Shown here piece after piece: positions 1 through 9,374 of a stretch of 23,303 nt of DNA. The notes under the pieces were generated by a model. That model was not told the origin of the DNA, did not search any database, and saw only the letters and a list, made by a program, of their open reading frames with translations. Within the stretch, counting starts at the first letter, position 1. Each line of letters opens with the position of its first letter. Location: NCBI GenBank assembly GCA_937952135.1, contig CALFYL010000166.1:1-23303 (forward strand), in the 5' to 3' direction. The DNA comes from an uncultured Planctomycetia bacterium (GTDB lineage Bacteria > Planctomycetota > UBA1135 > GCA-002686595). A program made the position numbers and the translations under genes.

Positions 1-39
1 GAAGGAGGGAGAGCGGAGCGCTCGTGGGGCGAGCCGATC

Positions 40-85
40 GACGCGCCCGTTGACGCGCCCGTTGACGCGCCCGTTGACGCGCCCG
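40..85. repeat. 12-bp tandem repeat, about 3.8 copies
   Basis: The unit GACGCGCCCGTT is repeated head to tail three times without mismatch (40-51, 52-63, 64-75), followed by a partial fourth copy (76-85). It lies between the window edge and the hairpin behind ftsH, outside any gene I can support. The perfect copies suggest recent expansion or a slippage-prone tract. No function can be assigned. Confidence 0.9.
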
Positions 86-95
86 CCGGACAACG

Positions 96-122
96 AACGA
101 AGCCGCGCGGAGCGGCTTCGTT
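96..122 (-). terminator. hairpin downstream of ftsH, probable intrinsic terminator
   Basis: An 11-bp perfect stem (96-106 pairs with 112-122) encloses a 5-base loop, GCGGA. It begins 50 bases beyond the ftsH stop codon, where a transcript terminator would be expected. Read leftward, the stem is followed by TCGTTGTCC-like sequence, a weak T tail. Read rightward it is followed by TTTT (the run 121-124), so it might work in both directions. The structure is seen in the sequence; its activity is inferred. Confidence 0.65.
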
Positions 123-140
123 TTCGTGGTGCGGAGCGTC

Positions 141-158
141 CCTCGGTCCGGACCGAGG
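141..158. repeat. 18-bp perfect palindrome
   Basis: CCTCGGTCCGGACCGAGG is perfectly self-complementary. It sits between the ftsH stop codon and the hairpin at 96-122. It could be a second termination hairpin (6-bp stem, TCCGGA loop) or a dimeric protein-binding site. Nothing in the sequence decides between these. Confidence 0.6.
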
Positions 159-172
159 CGCTGGTTCCGACG

Positions 173-2506
<2,334 letters not shown>

Positions 2507-2679
2507 GCTGGTGGGGTATCGGCGGTGCTGGGCACGGCCTGAAGGGCGGCGCGCAGCCAGCGGCCAGATCGACGGCTAATGGTACTCGTTGGTGGGGCCG
2601 GGTTCTCGCCGCGCGGTGTTCGGGACCCGTTGGAGCTTCGGACGGACGCCGTGCGAGCACCGGCCGCAGTCCGAGCGCG

Positions 2680-3378
2680 TCAGCGGTTCGTGCCGCGAAG
2701 CTCGACGAGCGGCGCGTCTTCGTAGGCCAGATCGCTCATCAGGTCCAGCACCACGCGGTCGGCGATGTTGCGCAGCACGCTCGCGACGGCGCGGCTCTCA
2801 CCGAGCGGATCTCCGAGCAAATACCCGCGCTCGTCGACCACCGTGACCTCGCGCAGCACTTGCGTCGTGGGTGCGCCGTCCGGATTCGCCCCGCCGCCGA
2901 CCCGCGAGTCCGCTCCGGAGGCGGCCCCGGAAACTGCCCCGGAACCCGTGTTCGCCGCGCCCGTCGAAATCGTCTCCGAGCCGGGCAACGGCGCCTCCAC
3001 GCGCCTCACGAGCCGCGCGAGCACGACGATTTGCACACCCGTCTCGAGCTGCACGTTGTCCGGCGAACGGATTCCGGCGCGCCGCACGTACTCGAGCACG
3101 ACCCCCTCGATCCACACGCTCGCGCGCGCCGGGCCGACCAGTTCCGCGCCGACGAGGCGCTGCACCGAATCGGTGAGGTAGGGGTGCAGGCGCATCTCGA
3201 TGTCGCGCAACTTGCTGTCGTTGGCGAACACCTTCACGCCGATCGACTCGCCCTCGGGCAGGACGAACCCGCTCTTGTAGCCGCACGCGCCGACCCCGAA
3301 GGCCGCCGCGAGCGCGACCGCGAACGCGACCGGCCCACGGATCCAGCGCGAGCGGCGAGAGAGCGCAGCGAAGCTCAC
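2680..3378 (-). CDS. LptE-like LPS-assembly lipoprotein
   Basis: This 232-residue lipoprotein has an N-terminal basic stretch, a hydrophobic helix and a lipobox ending VGAC, with the lipidated cysteine at C32. The following CGYKSGFVLPEGESIGVKVF is the pattern that opens LptE-type proteins (a CGY start, then a short strand naming a few 'fast-evolving' surface genes). In the family LptE plugs the LptD outer-membrane LPS translocon. Residues about 133-170 form a Gly/Ala/Ser/Thr-rich low-complexity insert that splits the domain. The start is GTG, and its bases GTGA overlap the stop of the upstream TPR lipoprotein gene, pointing to translational coupling. Length and CGY motif fit LptE; overall similarity in this group is weak, so the call is family-level. 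No lptD is visible here. Confidence 0.72.
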   Translation of the reverse strand: MSFAALSRRSRWIRGPVAFAVALAAAFGVGACGYKSGFVLPEGESIGVKVFANDSKLRDIEMRLHPYLTDSVQRLVGAELVGPARASVWIEGVVLEYVRRAGIRSPDNVQLETGVQIVVLARLVRRVEAPLPGSETISTGAANTGSGAVSGAASGADSRVGGGANPDGAPTTQVLREVTVVDERGYLLGDPLGESRAVASVLRNIADRVVLDLMSDLAYEDAPLVELRGTNR

Positions 3379-4571
3379 GGCTTCTGCTCCTGCGGTTCCT
3401 GCGGGTCCACCGCGGGCTGCGGCGTCCCGGGTTCGACGCGTTGCTGTTGTTCCTCGAGCGTCGTGCGCAGCAGCGTCGAGTCGGCCGAGAACATGTCGTC
3501 GTCGATCGGCGCGCTCGCCGCCGCGCTGACCTCGGGAATCGACGCGAGCAGCTTGCGCGCGTCGCCCGTGAGCCGCTCGTCGCCCGTGTCGAGCGCGAGG
3601 CGCAGCGCGCGTTCCGCGTGGTAGCGCGCGCCGTAGGGCCGGTCGATGCGCCGGTAGTAGCGCGCGATGCCCATGTCGCTCTGCACGAGTCGTTGCAGGC
3701 AGTCGGCGTAGTCGAGCCGCACCTCGGCCTCCGCCGCGTCGCCCGTGCGGCGCGTGAGCCACGCCTCGAGTTCGCGCCGCGCGCGGAGCAGCTCCGTGCG
3801 GTCGTACTCCGGGCTCTCGAGGCCGAGCAGGCGCAGGTGCGGGATGCGCGCCTGGCTCGCGGAGGCGAGCGGACTGCCGCCGTGCGAGAAGAGCAGCTCC
3901 TCGTGGCGTTGGATCGCGAGGCCGTATTGCTTGCGCTCTTCGTAGACCTGCGCGAGCTTTGCGAAGGCTTCGTCGCAGCGGCGCTCGGACGGATAGGTGA
4001 GCACCAGGTACTCGAGGATCTCGAGGCCGTCGTCCTGCGCGTTGAAGAACAGGAAGCTCCACGGATCGTCGGCGAGCTTCAGCCCCGCCTCGGCGAGGAT
4101 CGCGCCCGCCTCCGCGCGGCCGTGGTGGCGCGGGAACTTCTCCTCCAGCTTGCGCAGCAGCCGGTAGGCCTTGAACGGCTGGTCCAAGTCCATGCGGATG
4201 CGCGCGGCGCGGATTCCGGCCGCGACCGAGAGCTGCTTGGGCAGGCCGGCGTCGACCAGCTCCGCCAGGCGCGAGGCGCCGTCGGCGTCGGCGCTCTGCT
4301 GCTCGATCAACGCGGCGGCGATGCGTTCGATCAACAGCTCCAGCCGATCGCGCAAGTCGGGCGGGAGACCGCGCACGGCGCGCGCGTCGCGGGCGCGGCG
4401 CAGCGCGAGTTCGGTCTTGCCTTCGGCGAGTTCGCGCTCGGAGCGCTCGATGGCCTCCGGCACCTTTCCGAGCTCGGTGACCAGGCGCGGTCGGAACGAA
4501 TCGGCTAGCGAGGAGCAGCCGCCCGTGAGCAGCGCGACAGCGAGCAGCACGAGCGCGGCGAACAGCTTCAC
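3375..4571 (-). CDS. TPR lipoprotein, BamD-like
   Basis: This 398-residue protein has a lipoprotein signal (KLFAALVLLAVALLTGGC), with the modified cysteine at about C19. The mature part is almost all alpha-helical. It shows TPR-like repeats, clearest around residues 215-260 (LAQVYEERKQYGLAIQRHEE, then a short loop and the next helix) and near 330-350 (ARYYRRIDRPYGARYHAERAL). This resembles BamD/YfiO, the outer-membrane lipoprotein that helps the Bam complex insert beta-barrels, but it is longer and could be another scaffold lipoprotein. The C-terminus is Gln/Pro/Glu-rich. GTG was chosen as start because it begins the signal peptide and because GTGA overlaps the recO stop; its own stop overlaps the next gene the same way. 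Neighbouring an LptE-like gene supports an outer-membrane assembly role. Confidence 0.62.
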   Translation of the reverse strand: MKLFAALVLLAVALLTGGCSSLADSFRPRLVTELGKVPEAIERSERELAEGKTELALRRARDARAVRGLPPDLRDRLELLIERIAAALIEQQSADADGASRLAELVDAGLPKQLSVAAGIRAARIRMDLDQPFKAYRLLRKLEEKFPRHHGRAEAGAILAEAGLKLADDPWSFLFFNAQDDGLEILEYLVLTYPSERRCDEAFAKLAQVYEERKQYGLAIQRHEELLFSHGGSPLASASQARIPHLRLLGLESPEYDRTELLRARRELEAWLTRRTGDAAEAEVRLDYADCLQRLVQSDMGIARYYRRIDRPYGARYHAERALRLALDTGDERLTGDARKLLASIPEVSAAASAPIDDDMFSADSTLLRTTLEEQQQRVEPGTPQPAVDPQEPQEQKP

Positions 4572-5428
4572 CAGGCCTCTCCTTCGCGCGGGTTCGGCGC
4601 GGCGGAGGGCGCCTTGCGGTTGCGATGGGGGCCGGCGAGGAACACGCGGTAGCTCTTGGGTTGGCTCTCGATTTGGTGCTGCACGAAGCGGGCGGTGAGG
4701 TCGTGGGCGCGCTCGAGCAGTTCGGCGGAGGGTGCGAGCGCGTCGGAGCTCGAGCGGTCGCGGCGCAGCGCAGCGGCCAGTTCGAGCACATCCAGCGGCA
4801 GCGTTCCGACCCGGGCGCCGCTCTCCCGCGCGCGGCGCGCGCACGGCGCGCACAACCGCCCGCCGGCGGAGGCGGAGAACTCGGCGCGCGGCCGCGCGCG
4901 GTCGGACAGGTCCGTGGCCGGCGCCGCTCCGCCGCAGGAGGCGCAGGCCTCGAGCGTCGGCGCGAGGCCGAGATTGTGGAGGAACCCCAGCTCGAACTCA
5001 ACCACGCACCGCGTCGGGTCGCGGCCGGAGCGCAGCGAATCGAGACCCGCCGCGCAGAGCTCGAAGAGTTCCGTGCAAGCGGCGCGTTCCGGCGCCGCGA
5101 GGTTCGCCAGCTCGAGCATCGTCAGCGCCGCGCGGTAGGCGCCGAGCGAGTGCGCGATGCGGTGGCGGCGCTCGAGGAGTTGCGCGTCCTCGAGCACGCC
5201 GAGTTCGGCGCCTGCGCGCTCGCTCCAGCGGACCTCGAGCGTGTCGAACAGATCGAGCACGCCTCCGAAGCGCGAGCGCGGCCGGTACGCGCCCTTCGCG
5301 AGCAGGTGCGCCTTGCCGTGCGCGCGCGTGAGCACGTGCACGACGAGCGACGACTCGCCGTAGGTGAAGCGGCGCAGCACGAGCGCGAGGTCGCTGACGC
5401 TGCGCGCCGCGGCGCGTACGGTGCTCAA
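4568..5428 (-). CDS. recO: DNA repair protein RecO
   Basis: RecO works with RecR and RecF to load RecA on SSB-coated single-stranded DNA during gap repair, and anneals complementary strands. The 286 residues show the N-terminal OB-fold pattern (YGESSLVVHVLTR, then GKAHLLAKGAYRPRSRFGG around 36-56), a helical middle, and a zinc-finger C162-x2-C165 with C193-x2-C196. These are features of the longer, zinc-bearing RecO form. The start is TTG: its TTGA overlaps the stop of the upstream CBS protein gene, and it lies about ten residues before the conserved fold, as usual. The 3' end overlaps the TPR lipoprotein start by 4 bases. Recognition is firm; the exact start is slightly less so. Confidence 0.92.
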   Translation of the reverse strand: MSTVRAAARSVSDLALVLRRFTYGESSLVVHVLTRAHGKAHLLAKGAYRPRSRFGGVLDLFDTLEVRWSERAGAELGVLEDAQLLERRHRIAHSLGAYRAALTMLELANLAAPERAACTELFELCAAGLDSLRSGRDPTRCVVEFELGFLHNLGLAPTLEACASCGGAAPATDLSDRARPRAEFSASAGGRLCAPCARRARESGARVGTLPLDVLELAAALRRDRSSSDALAPSAELLERAHDLTARFVQHQIESQPKSYRVFLAGPHRNRKAPSAAPNPREGEAW

Positions 5429-6795
5429 GCCGCGGATTGCGCGAGCTTGCGCACGCGCACTTTCAGAACGCGCCGATCGGTGGCTTCGACGATCGCGAAC
5501 TCCGCGTCGCCGGCTTGGAACGTCTCGCCGCGCTTGGGGAAGCGGCCGAGGTGGGCGAGCACGAAGCCCGCCAGGGTCTCGTAGTCGCGGTTCTCCGGGA
5601 GCTCGAGCTCGAGCGCCTCGTTCACCTCGCTCACGTGCAAGGTCGCGTCGACCTCCGCCGCGCCGCCCGCGAGGTGGCGAATCGGCGCGGGCGTGTCCTC
5701 GGTGTACTCGTCGGGGATCTCGCCGACGATCTCACCGACGATGTCGCCGACCGTCACGAGACCGGCCGTGCCGCCGTACTCGTCGAGCACGATCGCGATC
5801 TCCACGCGCGCGCGGCGCAGCTCCGAGAGCAACTCTCGGACGCGTTTGGTCTCGGGAGTGAAGAACGCGGGGTGCAACAGGCTGCGGAGCTCGGCGTCCT
5901 CGGCGCGGCCCGAGGCGAAGGCCGCCACGAGGTCGCGCGCCGACACGACGCCGATGATCGAGTCGAGCGAGCCTTCGTAGACCGGCACGCGGCTGTGGCC
6001 CGTCTCGGCGAGCAAGCGCGCCGCGGCGAGCACTCCACCCTCGACATCGGCCGCGGCGAGCTTGGTGCGCGGCGTCATCACGGCCGCCACGTCGACGTCG
6101 CGGAACTCCATCACATTGCCGATGATCTCCTTCTCGGTCTCGTCGAGGTGCCCGGAGATCTCCGCGTCGTCGATCACCTCGCGCAACCCCGCCACGATGC
6201 GGCGCGTCGACTCGGGGTCGTCGCGCTGACCGAACAGGCGCAACACGCCGCGACGGACGGCTTCGAAGGCCGCGGTCAAAGCCTCGACGGGCAACTGCAG
6301 CGCATGGAACGGCCGAAGCGTGTAGCGCAGGAGCGTGTCGCCCGCCCGCAGAGCGATCGCGCGAGCGAGCGCATCCGTCGTGAACCACAGCACCGGCACG
6401 CTCAGCGCGAGCGTCTGGAGCACGACCACCGGTCCGCGCGACTCGCTCGCGTCGAACACCCGCAGCACGCAGATCGCGAAGAGCAGGGAGGCGCCCTGTT
6501 CGGCGATGGTCGCGCTCGTCACGAGCCGGTCGGCTTTCGCGAGCAGCGGCTCGAGGGCCGCGCGGCGTTCGGGCGAGCGTTCCGCGGCGAGCACGCGTTC
6601 GGGGGCGGCCTGCGCGAGCGAGCGCCGGACGATGGCCACGGAAGCGGCGACCGCGAGGGCGATCAGTCCGGCGACCAGCGAGGTCCAGTCGACCGCGGAC
6701 CAGTCGATCGAGGCGGCGGCGGGCGAGGTCGAAGCTCCGGCGGCTGGCGCGGAGTGGACGACACAGGCGAAGTGGGGCGATGGTAGGTCGGGCAC
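5425..6795 (-). CDS. CorC/HlyC-family membrane protein with CBS pair
   Basis: This 456-residue protein has a CNNM-type membrane part with hydrophobic stretches near residues 38-57, 96-113 and 121-148. A linker carries the signature ETEKEIIGNVMEFRDVDVAAVMTPR (about 219-243), which opens the CBS-pair domain (to about 360; DEYGGTAGLVTVGDIVGEIVGEI at 338-360). It ends in a C-terminal CorC_HlyC transporter-associated domain (about 375-450). Relatives act in magnesium/cobalt efflux or membrane ion homeostasis, with the CBS pair binding adenine nucleotides. The substrate cannot be read from sequence. GTG is the chosen start, as it is the first in-frame start before the membrane part; a downstream start near residue 30 is possible. 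It heads the chain of overlapping genes to lptE-like, so its promoter should lie in the 6796-7157 gap. Confidence 0.88.
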   Translation of the reverse strand: MPDLPSPHFACVVHSAPAAGASTSPAAASIDWSAVDWTSLVAGLIALAVAASVAIVRRSLAQAAPERVLAAERSPERRAALEPLLAKADRLVTSATIAEQGASLLFAICVLRVFDASESRGPVVVLQTLALSVPVLWFTTDALARAIALRAGDTLLRYTLRPFHALQLPVEALTAAFEAVRRGVLRLFGQRDDPESTRRIVAGLREVIDDAEISGHLDETEKEIIGNVMEFRDVDVAAVMTPRTKLAAADVEGGVLAAARLLAETGHSRVPVYEGSLDSIIGVVSARDLVAAFASGRAEDAELRSLLHPAFFTPETKRVRELLSELRRARVEIAIVLDEYGGTAGLVTVGDIVGEIVGEIPDEYTEDTPAPIRHLAGGAAEVDATLHVSEVNEALELELPENRDYETLAGFVLAHLGRFPKRGETFQAGDAEFAIVEATDRRVLKVRVRKLAQSAA

Positions 6796-7157
6796 GGAAG
6801 GCGGGTCAGGGGAACGCGGATCGGCGGCGGGCGCTCGGGGGAGGGTGAGCGGCGCGACGCCGAGCCTCGGGGCAGTCTACTCGGCGCGGCGGGCGGCGCG
6901 CATTTCGGGCGGGCCGGGCCGCCGCCCCGGCGTTGGGAGCGGCTTGTGACGACTTCGTAGCGGCCGGTGGGGCGTTGGAGCCCAGATTGTTACGGGATCG
7001 GAGCCTTGCGCTCCTCGAGCCTTCCCCGGCGCGACCGAACTCGACGTGGGGGCAGTTCTCCAAGCCTTGTGGAACTCTGAACTTAGGGCCTCCGCCGCGG
7101 GGCGCGAGGGGTCCCGGAAGTGGCTTGGGTACAGGCTGTGCAAGGGGGCGCACCATC
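6796..7157. other. divergent intergenic region
   Basis: This 362-bp gap separates the leftward CBS-protein cluster from the rightward sigma factor gene and should carry both promoters. The sigma frame stays open back to 6933, but the residues are Arg/Pro-rich with no conserved motif, so I treat that as non-coding. Immediately before the sigma start an AAGGGGG run (7142-7148) is a credible ribosome binding site. I see no convincing -35/-10 pair, riboswitch or strong hairpin. Confidence 0.6.
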
Positions 7158-7913
7158 ATGACCACCCTCGCCGCCCCGCCTGCTCCCACCGCGTCGAACG
7201 AGCGTTTCCTGGGCCTCGAGGTCCTCGAGGAGCTCCGCTCCCAGGGCTGCGACCCCGAACGCAGACCCGGTGAGAGCGCCGACGGGCACCTGGACCGCAT
7301 CGACACCGCCTTGATGGCCTGGTTCCGCGACACCGGCCGCCGCGAGGCCTTCGACGCGCTCTACCGGCACTCGCATGCCCGTGTCTGGAGCTGGCTGCGC
7401 TGGGTCGTCGCCGAGCAGCGCGCGAAGCTCGACCCGATCGAGCTGCTCCAGGACACGTACGTGAACGTCTACCGCTACTCGCGCGGTTTCCGCAGCGACC
7501 ACAACGGCAGCTTCCGGGTCTGGGTGCGCACGATCGCCGCGAACGTGGTCCGCCGCACGCGCAGCGTGGCAGCCCGCCTGCGCCATGTTTCGGCCGACGA
7601 TCACGCCTTCCTGGTCGCCGAGAGCGAACACCGCTCGCCGCAGGCGCGCGCCATGGCGGGGGAGGAGTCGCAGGGCCTGCGCTCCGCGTGCGCGATCCTG
7701 CTCCAGCACTACCTCGCGGCGTTCGAGCGCCTGTCGCCGCGCGACCGCCGCGCGCTGGAGCTCGTCGAGGTGCAAGGGCTGTCCTACGCCGAAGCCTGCG
7801 ACGTGCTCGACGTCGGGCCGTCGAACATGAAGATGATCATGCTGCGCGCGCGCCGGCGCCTGCTCGCGCACATGGCGGTGTCGATGGGCTCGCTCGCGGC
7901 CCTCGCCGCCTGA
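7158..7913 (+). CDS. ECF-type RNA polymerase sigma factor
   Basis: This 251-residue sigma-70 family protein has a region 2 at about 63-135 (FDALYRHSHARVWSWLRW, then DPIELLQDTYVNVYRYSRGF and FRVWVRTIAANVVRR). Region 4 lies at about 190-238 (LSPRDRRALELVEVQGLSYA, with the helix-turn-helix AEACDVLDVGPSNMKMIMLRARRRL). It would redirect RNA polymerase to a small regulon. The first ~60 residues precede sigma region 2 and are a longer N-terminal extension than usual. ATG at 7158 was preferred because AAGGGGG stands nine bases before it, one of the few good Shine-Dalgarno sites in the window. No anti-sigma factor or membrane sensor flanks it: downstream is hutI, 82 bp away. Regulation and targets are unknown. 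Confidence 0.88.
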   Translation: MTTLAAPPAPTASNERFLGLEVLEELRSQGCDPERRPGESADGHLDRIDTALMAWFRDTGRREAFDALYRHSHARVWSWLRWVVAEQRAKLDPIELLQDTYVNVYRYSRGFRSDHNGSFRVWVRTIAANVVRRTRSVAARLRHVSADDHAFLVAESEHRSPQARAMAGEESQGLRSACAILLQHYLAAFERLSPRDRRALELVEVQGLSYAEACDVLDVGPSNMKMIMLRARRRLLAHMAVSMGSLAALAA

Positions 7914-7982
7914 AGTCCGGCTGGAACTCCGGCCAGTCGTTGCTTCGCGCGCGCGCGGCGACCTTCGGCGCGCTTTCGACGC

Positions 7983-7988
7983 TACGTT
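7983..7988 (+). promoter_or_regulatory. possible -10 box for leaderless hutI transcript
   Basis: TACGTT ends seven bases before the hutI ATG, the spacing expected if transcription starts at the A of the start codon. hutI has no Shine-Dalgarno, which fits a leaderless message. No good -35 element stands 17 bases upstream, and a similar box (TATTCT, 13495-13500) precedes the GH38-like gene. This is a weak, pattern-only call. Confidence 0.22.
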
Positions 7989-7995
7989 CTCGCGC

Positions 7996-9279
7996 ATGAC
8001 GCGCGACACCCAGCCGGAACGAGCCCCCCGCCGCGAAGTCTCGCTCGTGATCCGCAATGCGGCGGAACTCGCGACTCCCCTCGGCGCGACTCCGCGGCTG
8101 GGCGCCGATCTCGGGCGCATCGCGGTGATCCCCGAGCCGCTGGTCGCGATCGACGGCGAGCGCATCGTCGCGGTGGGGCCCCGAGCGGAGCTCGAGGCGC
8201 GTTTCGTCGGCCGCCGCGAGCTCGACGCGCGGCGCGGCACGCTGGTCCCCGGCTTCGTGGACGCGCACACGCACCCGGTCTTCGCGACCACGCGCGAGGA
8301 CGAGTTCGAGCTGCGCACGCGCGGAGCGAGCTACGCCGAGATCGCTGCGGCAGGCGGCGGCATCCTCTCGACGACGCGCGGCGTGCGCGCGGCGACGCAG
8401 GAGCAACTCGAGGAGCGCCTCAGCCTGCACCTCGCGCGCTTCCTCGAGCACGGCGCCACCACGGTCGAAGCGAAGAGCGGCTACGGATTGACGGTCGAGG
8501 ACGAGCTGAAGTGCTTGCGCGCGATTGCGGCGGTGCGAGCGCGCCACGCGGTCGACGTCGCGCCGACGTTCCTCGGCGCCCACGACTATCCGCTCGAGCA
8601 CCGCGGCGACAAACCGGCCTACGTGCGCACCGTGATCGAAGCGATGCTGCCGCGCGTCGTGGCGGAGGGCCTGGCCGAGTACTGCGACGTCTTCACCGAG
8701 ACGATCGCCTTCTCGCTCGACGACTCGCGCCGGATCCTCGAGCGAGCGCGCGAGCTCGGCCTCGGCCTGCGGCTGCACGTCGACCAACTGACGGCGCTCG
8801 GCGGAGCGGAACTCGCCGCGGAGCTCGGCGCCGCGAGCGCCGACCACCTCGAGCACGTCAGCGCGCGCGGCATCGAGCGGCTCCAGGGCAGCGGCGTGGT
8901 CGCGGTGTTGTGCCCGCTCGTGCCGCTCTACTTGCGCCAGAGCGTGGAGGCGCCCGCGAGACGCATGATCGACGCCGGCGTCGCGGTCGCGATCTCGACC
9001 GATTTCAACCCGGGCAGTTGCTACGCGCCGAGCATACCCGAGGTCGCGTCGTGGGCCGCGTTGCGCTATTCGATGAGCGCCGCGGAGTGCCTCACCGCCG
9101 CCACGCTCAACGCGGCGTGTTCGCTGGGCCGCGGCGGCGACATCGGAACGCTCGAGCCGGGCAAACGCGCGGATGTGGTCGTGCTCGACACGCCCAACCA
9201 CAAACACCTCGTCTACGAGCTTGGGCGCAATCCGGTCCGCGCCGTCGTGGCGCGAGGTCGACTTGGGTTCTCGCGGTAA
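7996..9279 (+). CDS. hutI: imidazolonepropionase
   Basis: HutI hydrolyses 4-imidazolone-5-propionate to N-formimino-L-glutamate, the third step of histidine degradation, in the cytosol. The 427 residues match the amidohydrolase family throughout: metal-binding H91-T-H93 in FVDAHTHPVF, EAKSGYGL (158-165) with the substrate-region lysine K160, TFLGAH (191-196), HVDQL (261-265) and SADHLEH (281-287). ISTDFNPGS (333-341) carries metal ligand D336. Length is close to the family norm. The ATG at 7996 is the first in frame; about 15 extra N-terminal residues precede the conserved fold, so a start a little downstream is possible. ftcD follows after 95 bp and takes the product of this enzyme. hutH and hutU are absent from the window. 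Confidence 0.96.
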   Translation: MTRDTQPERAPRREVSLVIRNAAELATPLGATPRLGADLGRIAVIPEPLVAIDGERIVAVGPRAELEARFVGRRELDARRGTLVPGFVDAHTHPVFATTREDEFELRTRGASYAEIAAAGGGILSTTRGVRAATQEQLEERLSLHLARFLEHGATTVEAKSGYGLTVEDELKCLRAIAAVRARHAVDVAPTFLGAHDYPLEHRGDKPAYVRTVIEAMLPRVVAEGLAEYCDVFTETIAFSLDDSRRILERARELGLGLRLHVDQLTALGGAELAAELGAASADHLEHVSARGIERLQGSGVVAVLCPLVPLYLRQSVEAPARRMIDAGVAVAISTDFNPGSCYAPSIPEVASWAALRYSMSAAECLTAATLNAACSLGRGGDIGTLEPGKRADVVVLDTPNHKHLVYELGRNPVRAVVARGRLGFSR

Positions 9280-9374
9280 TACACTCTGCGGCCCGTTTCC
9301 CCTGAACCGAGTTTCGTTTCCCAGCGAGACTCCGGCGCCAGAGTCCTCTTTCCGTCCGCGTCGAAGAGCCCTCC

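Noticed and set aside
2680..5001. 773-codon minus frame covering recO, the TPR lipoprotein and the LptE-like gene
   Set aside because: Only its last ~232 codons are real (LptE-like, with signal peptide and lipobox). The rest is an Arg/Pro/Ala-rich out-of-frame reading of the two upstream genes, so it is not a fusion.
6913..6931. GC hairpin in the divergent region upstream of the sigma gene
   Set aside because: The stem is only six base pairs of G and C with a seven-base loop, as expected by chance at this composition.
9336..9353. Short GACTC/GAGTC inverted repeat between hutI and ftcD
   Set aside because: A five-base-pair stem without a T run is too weak to call a terminator or operator.
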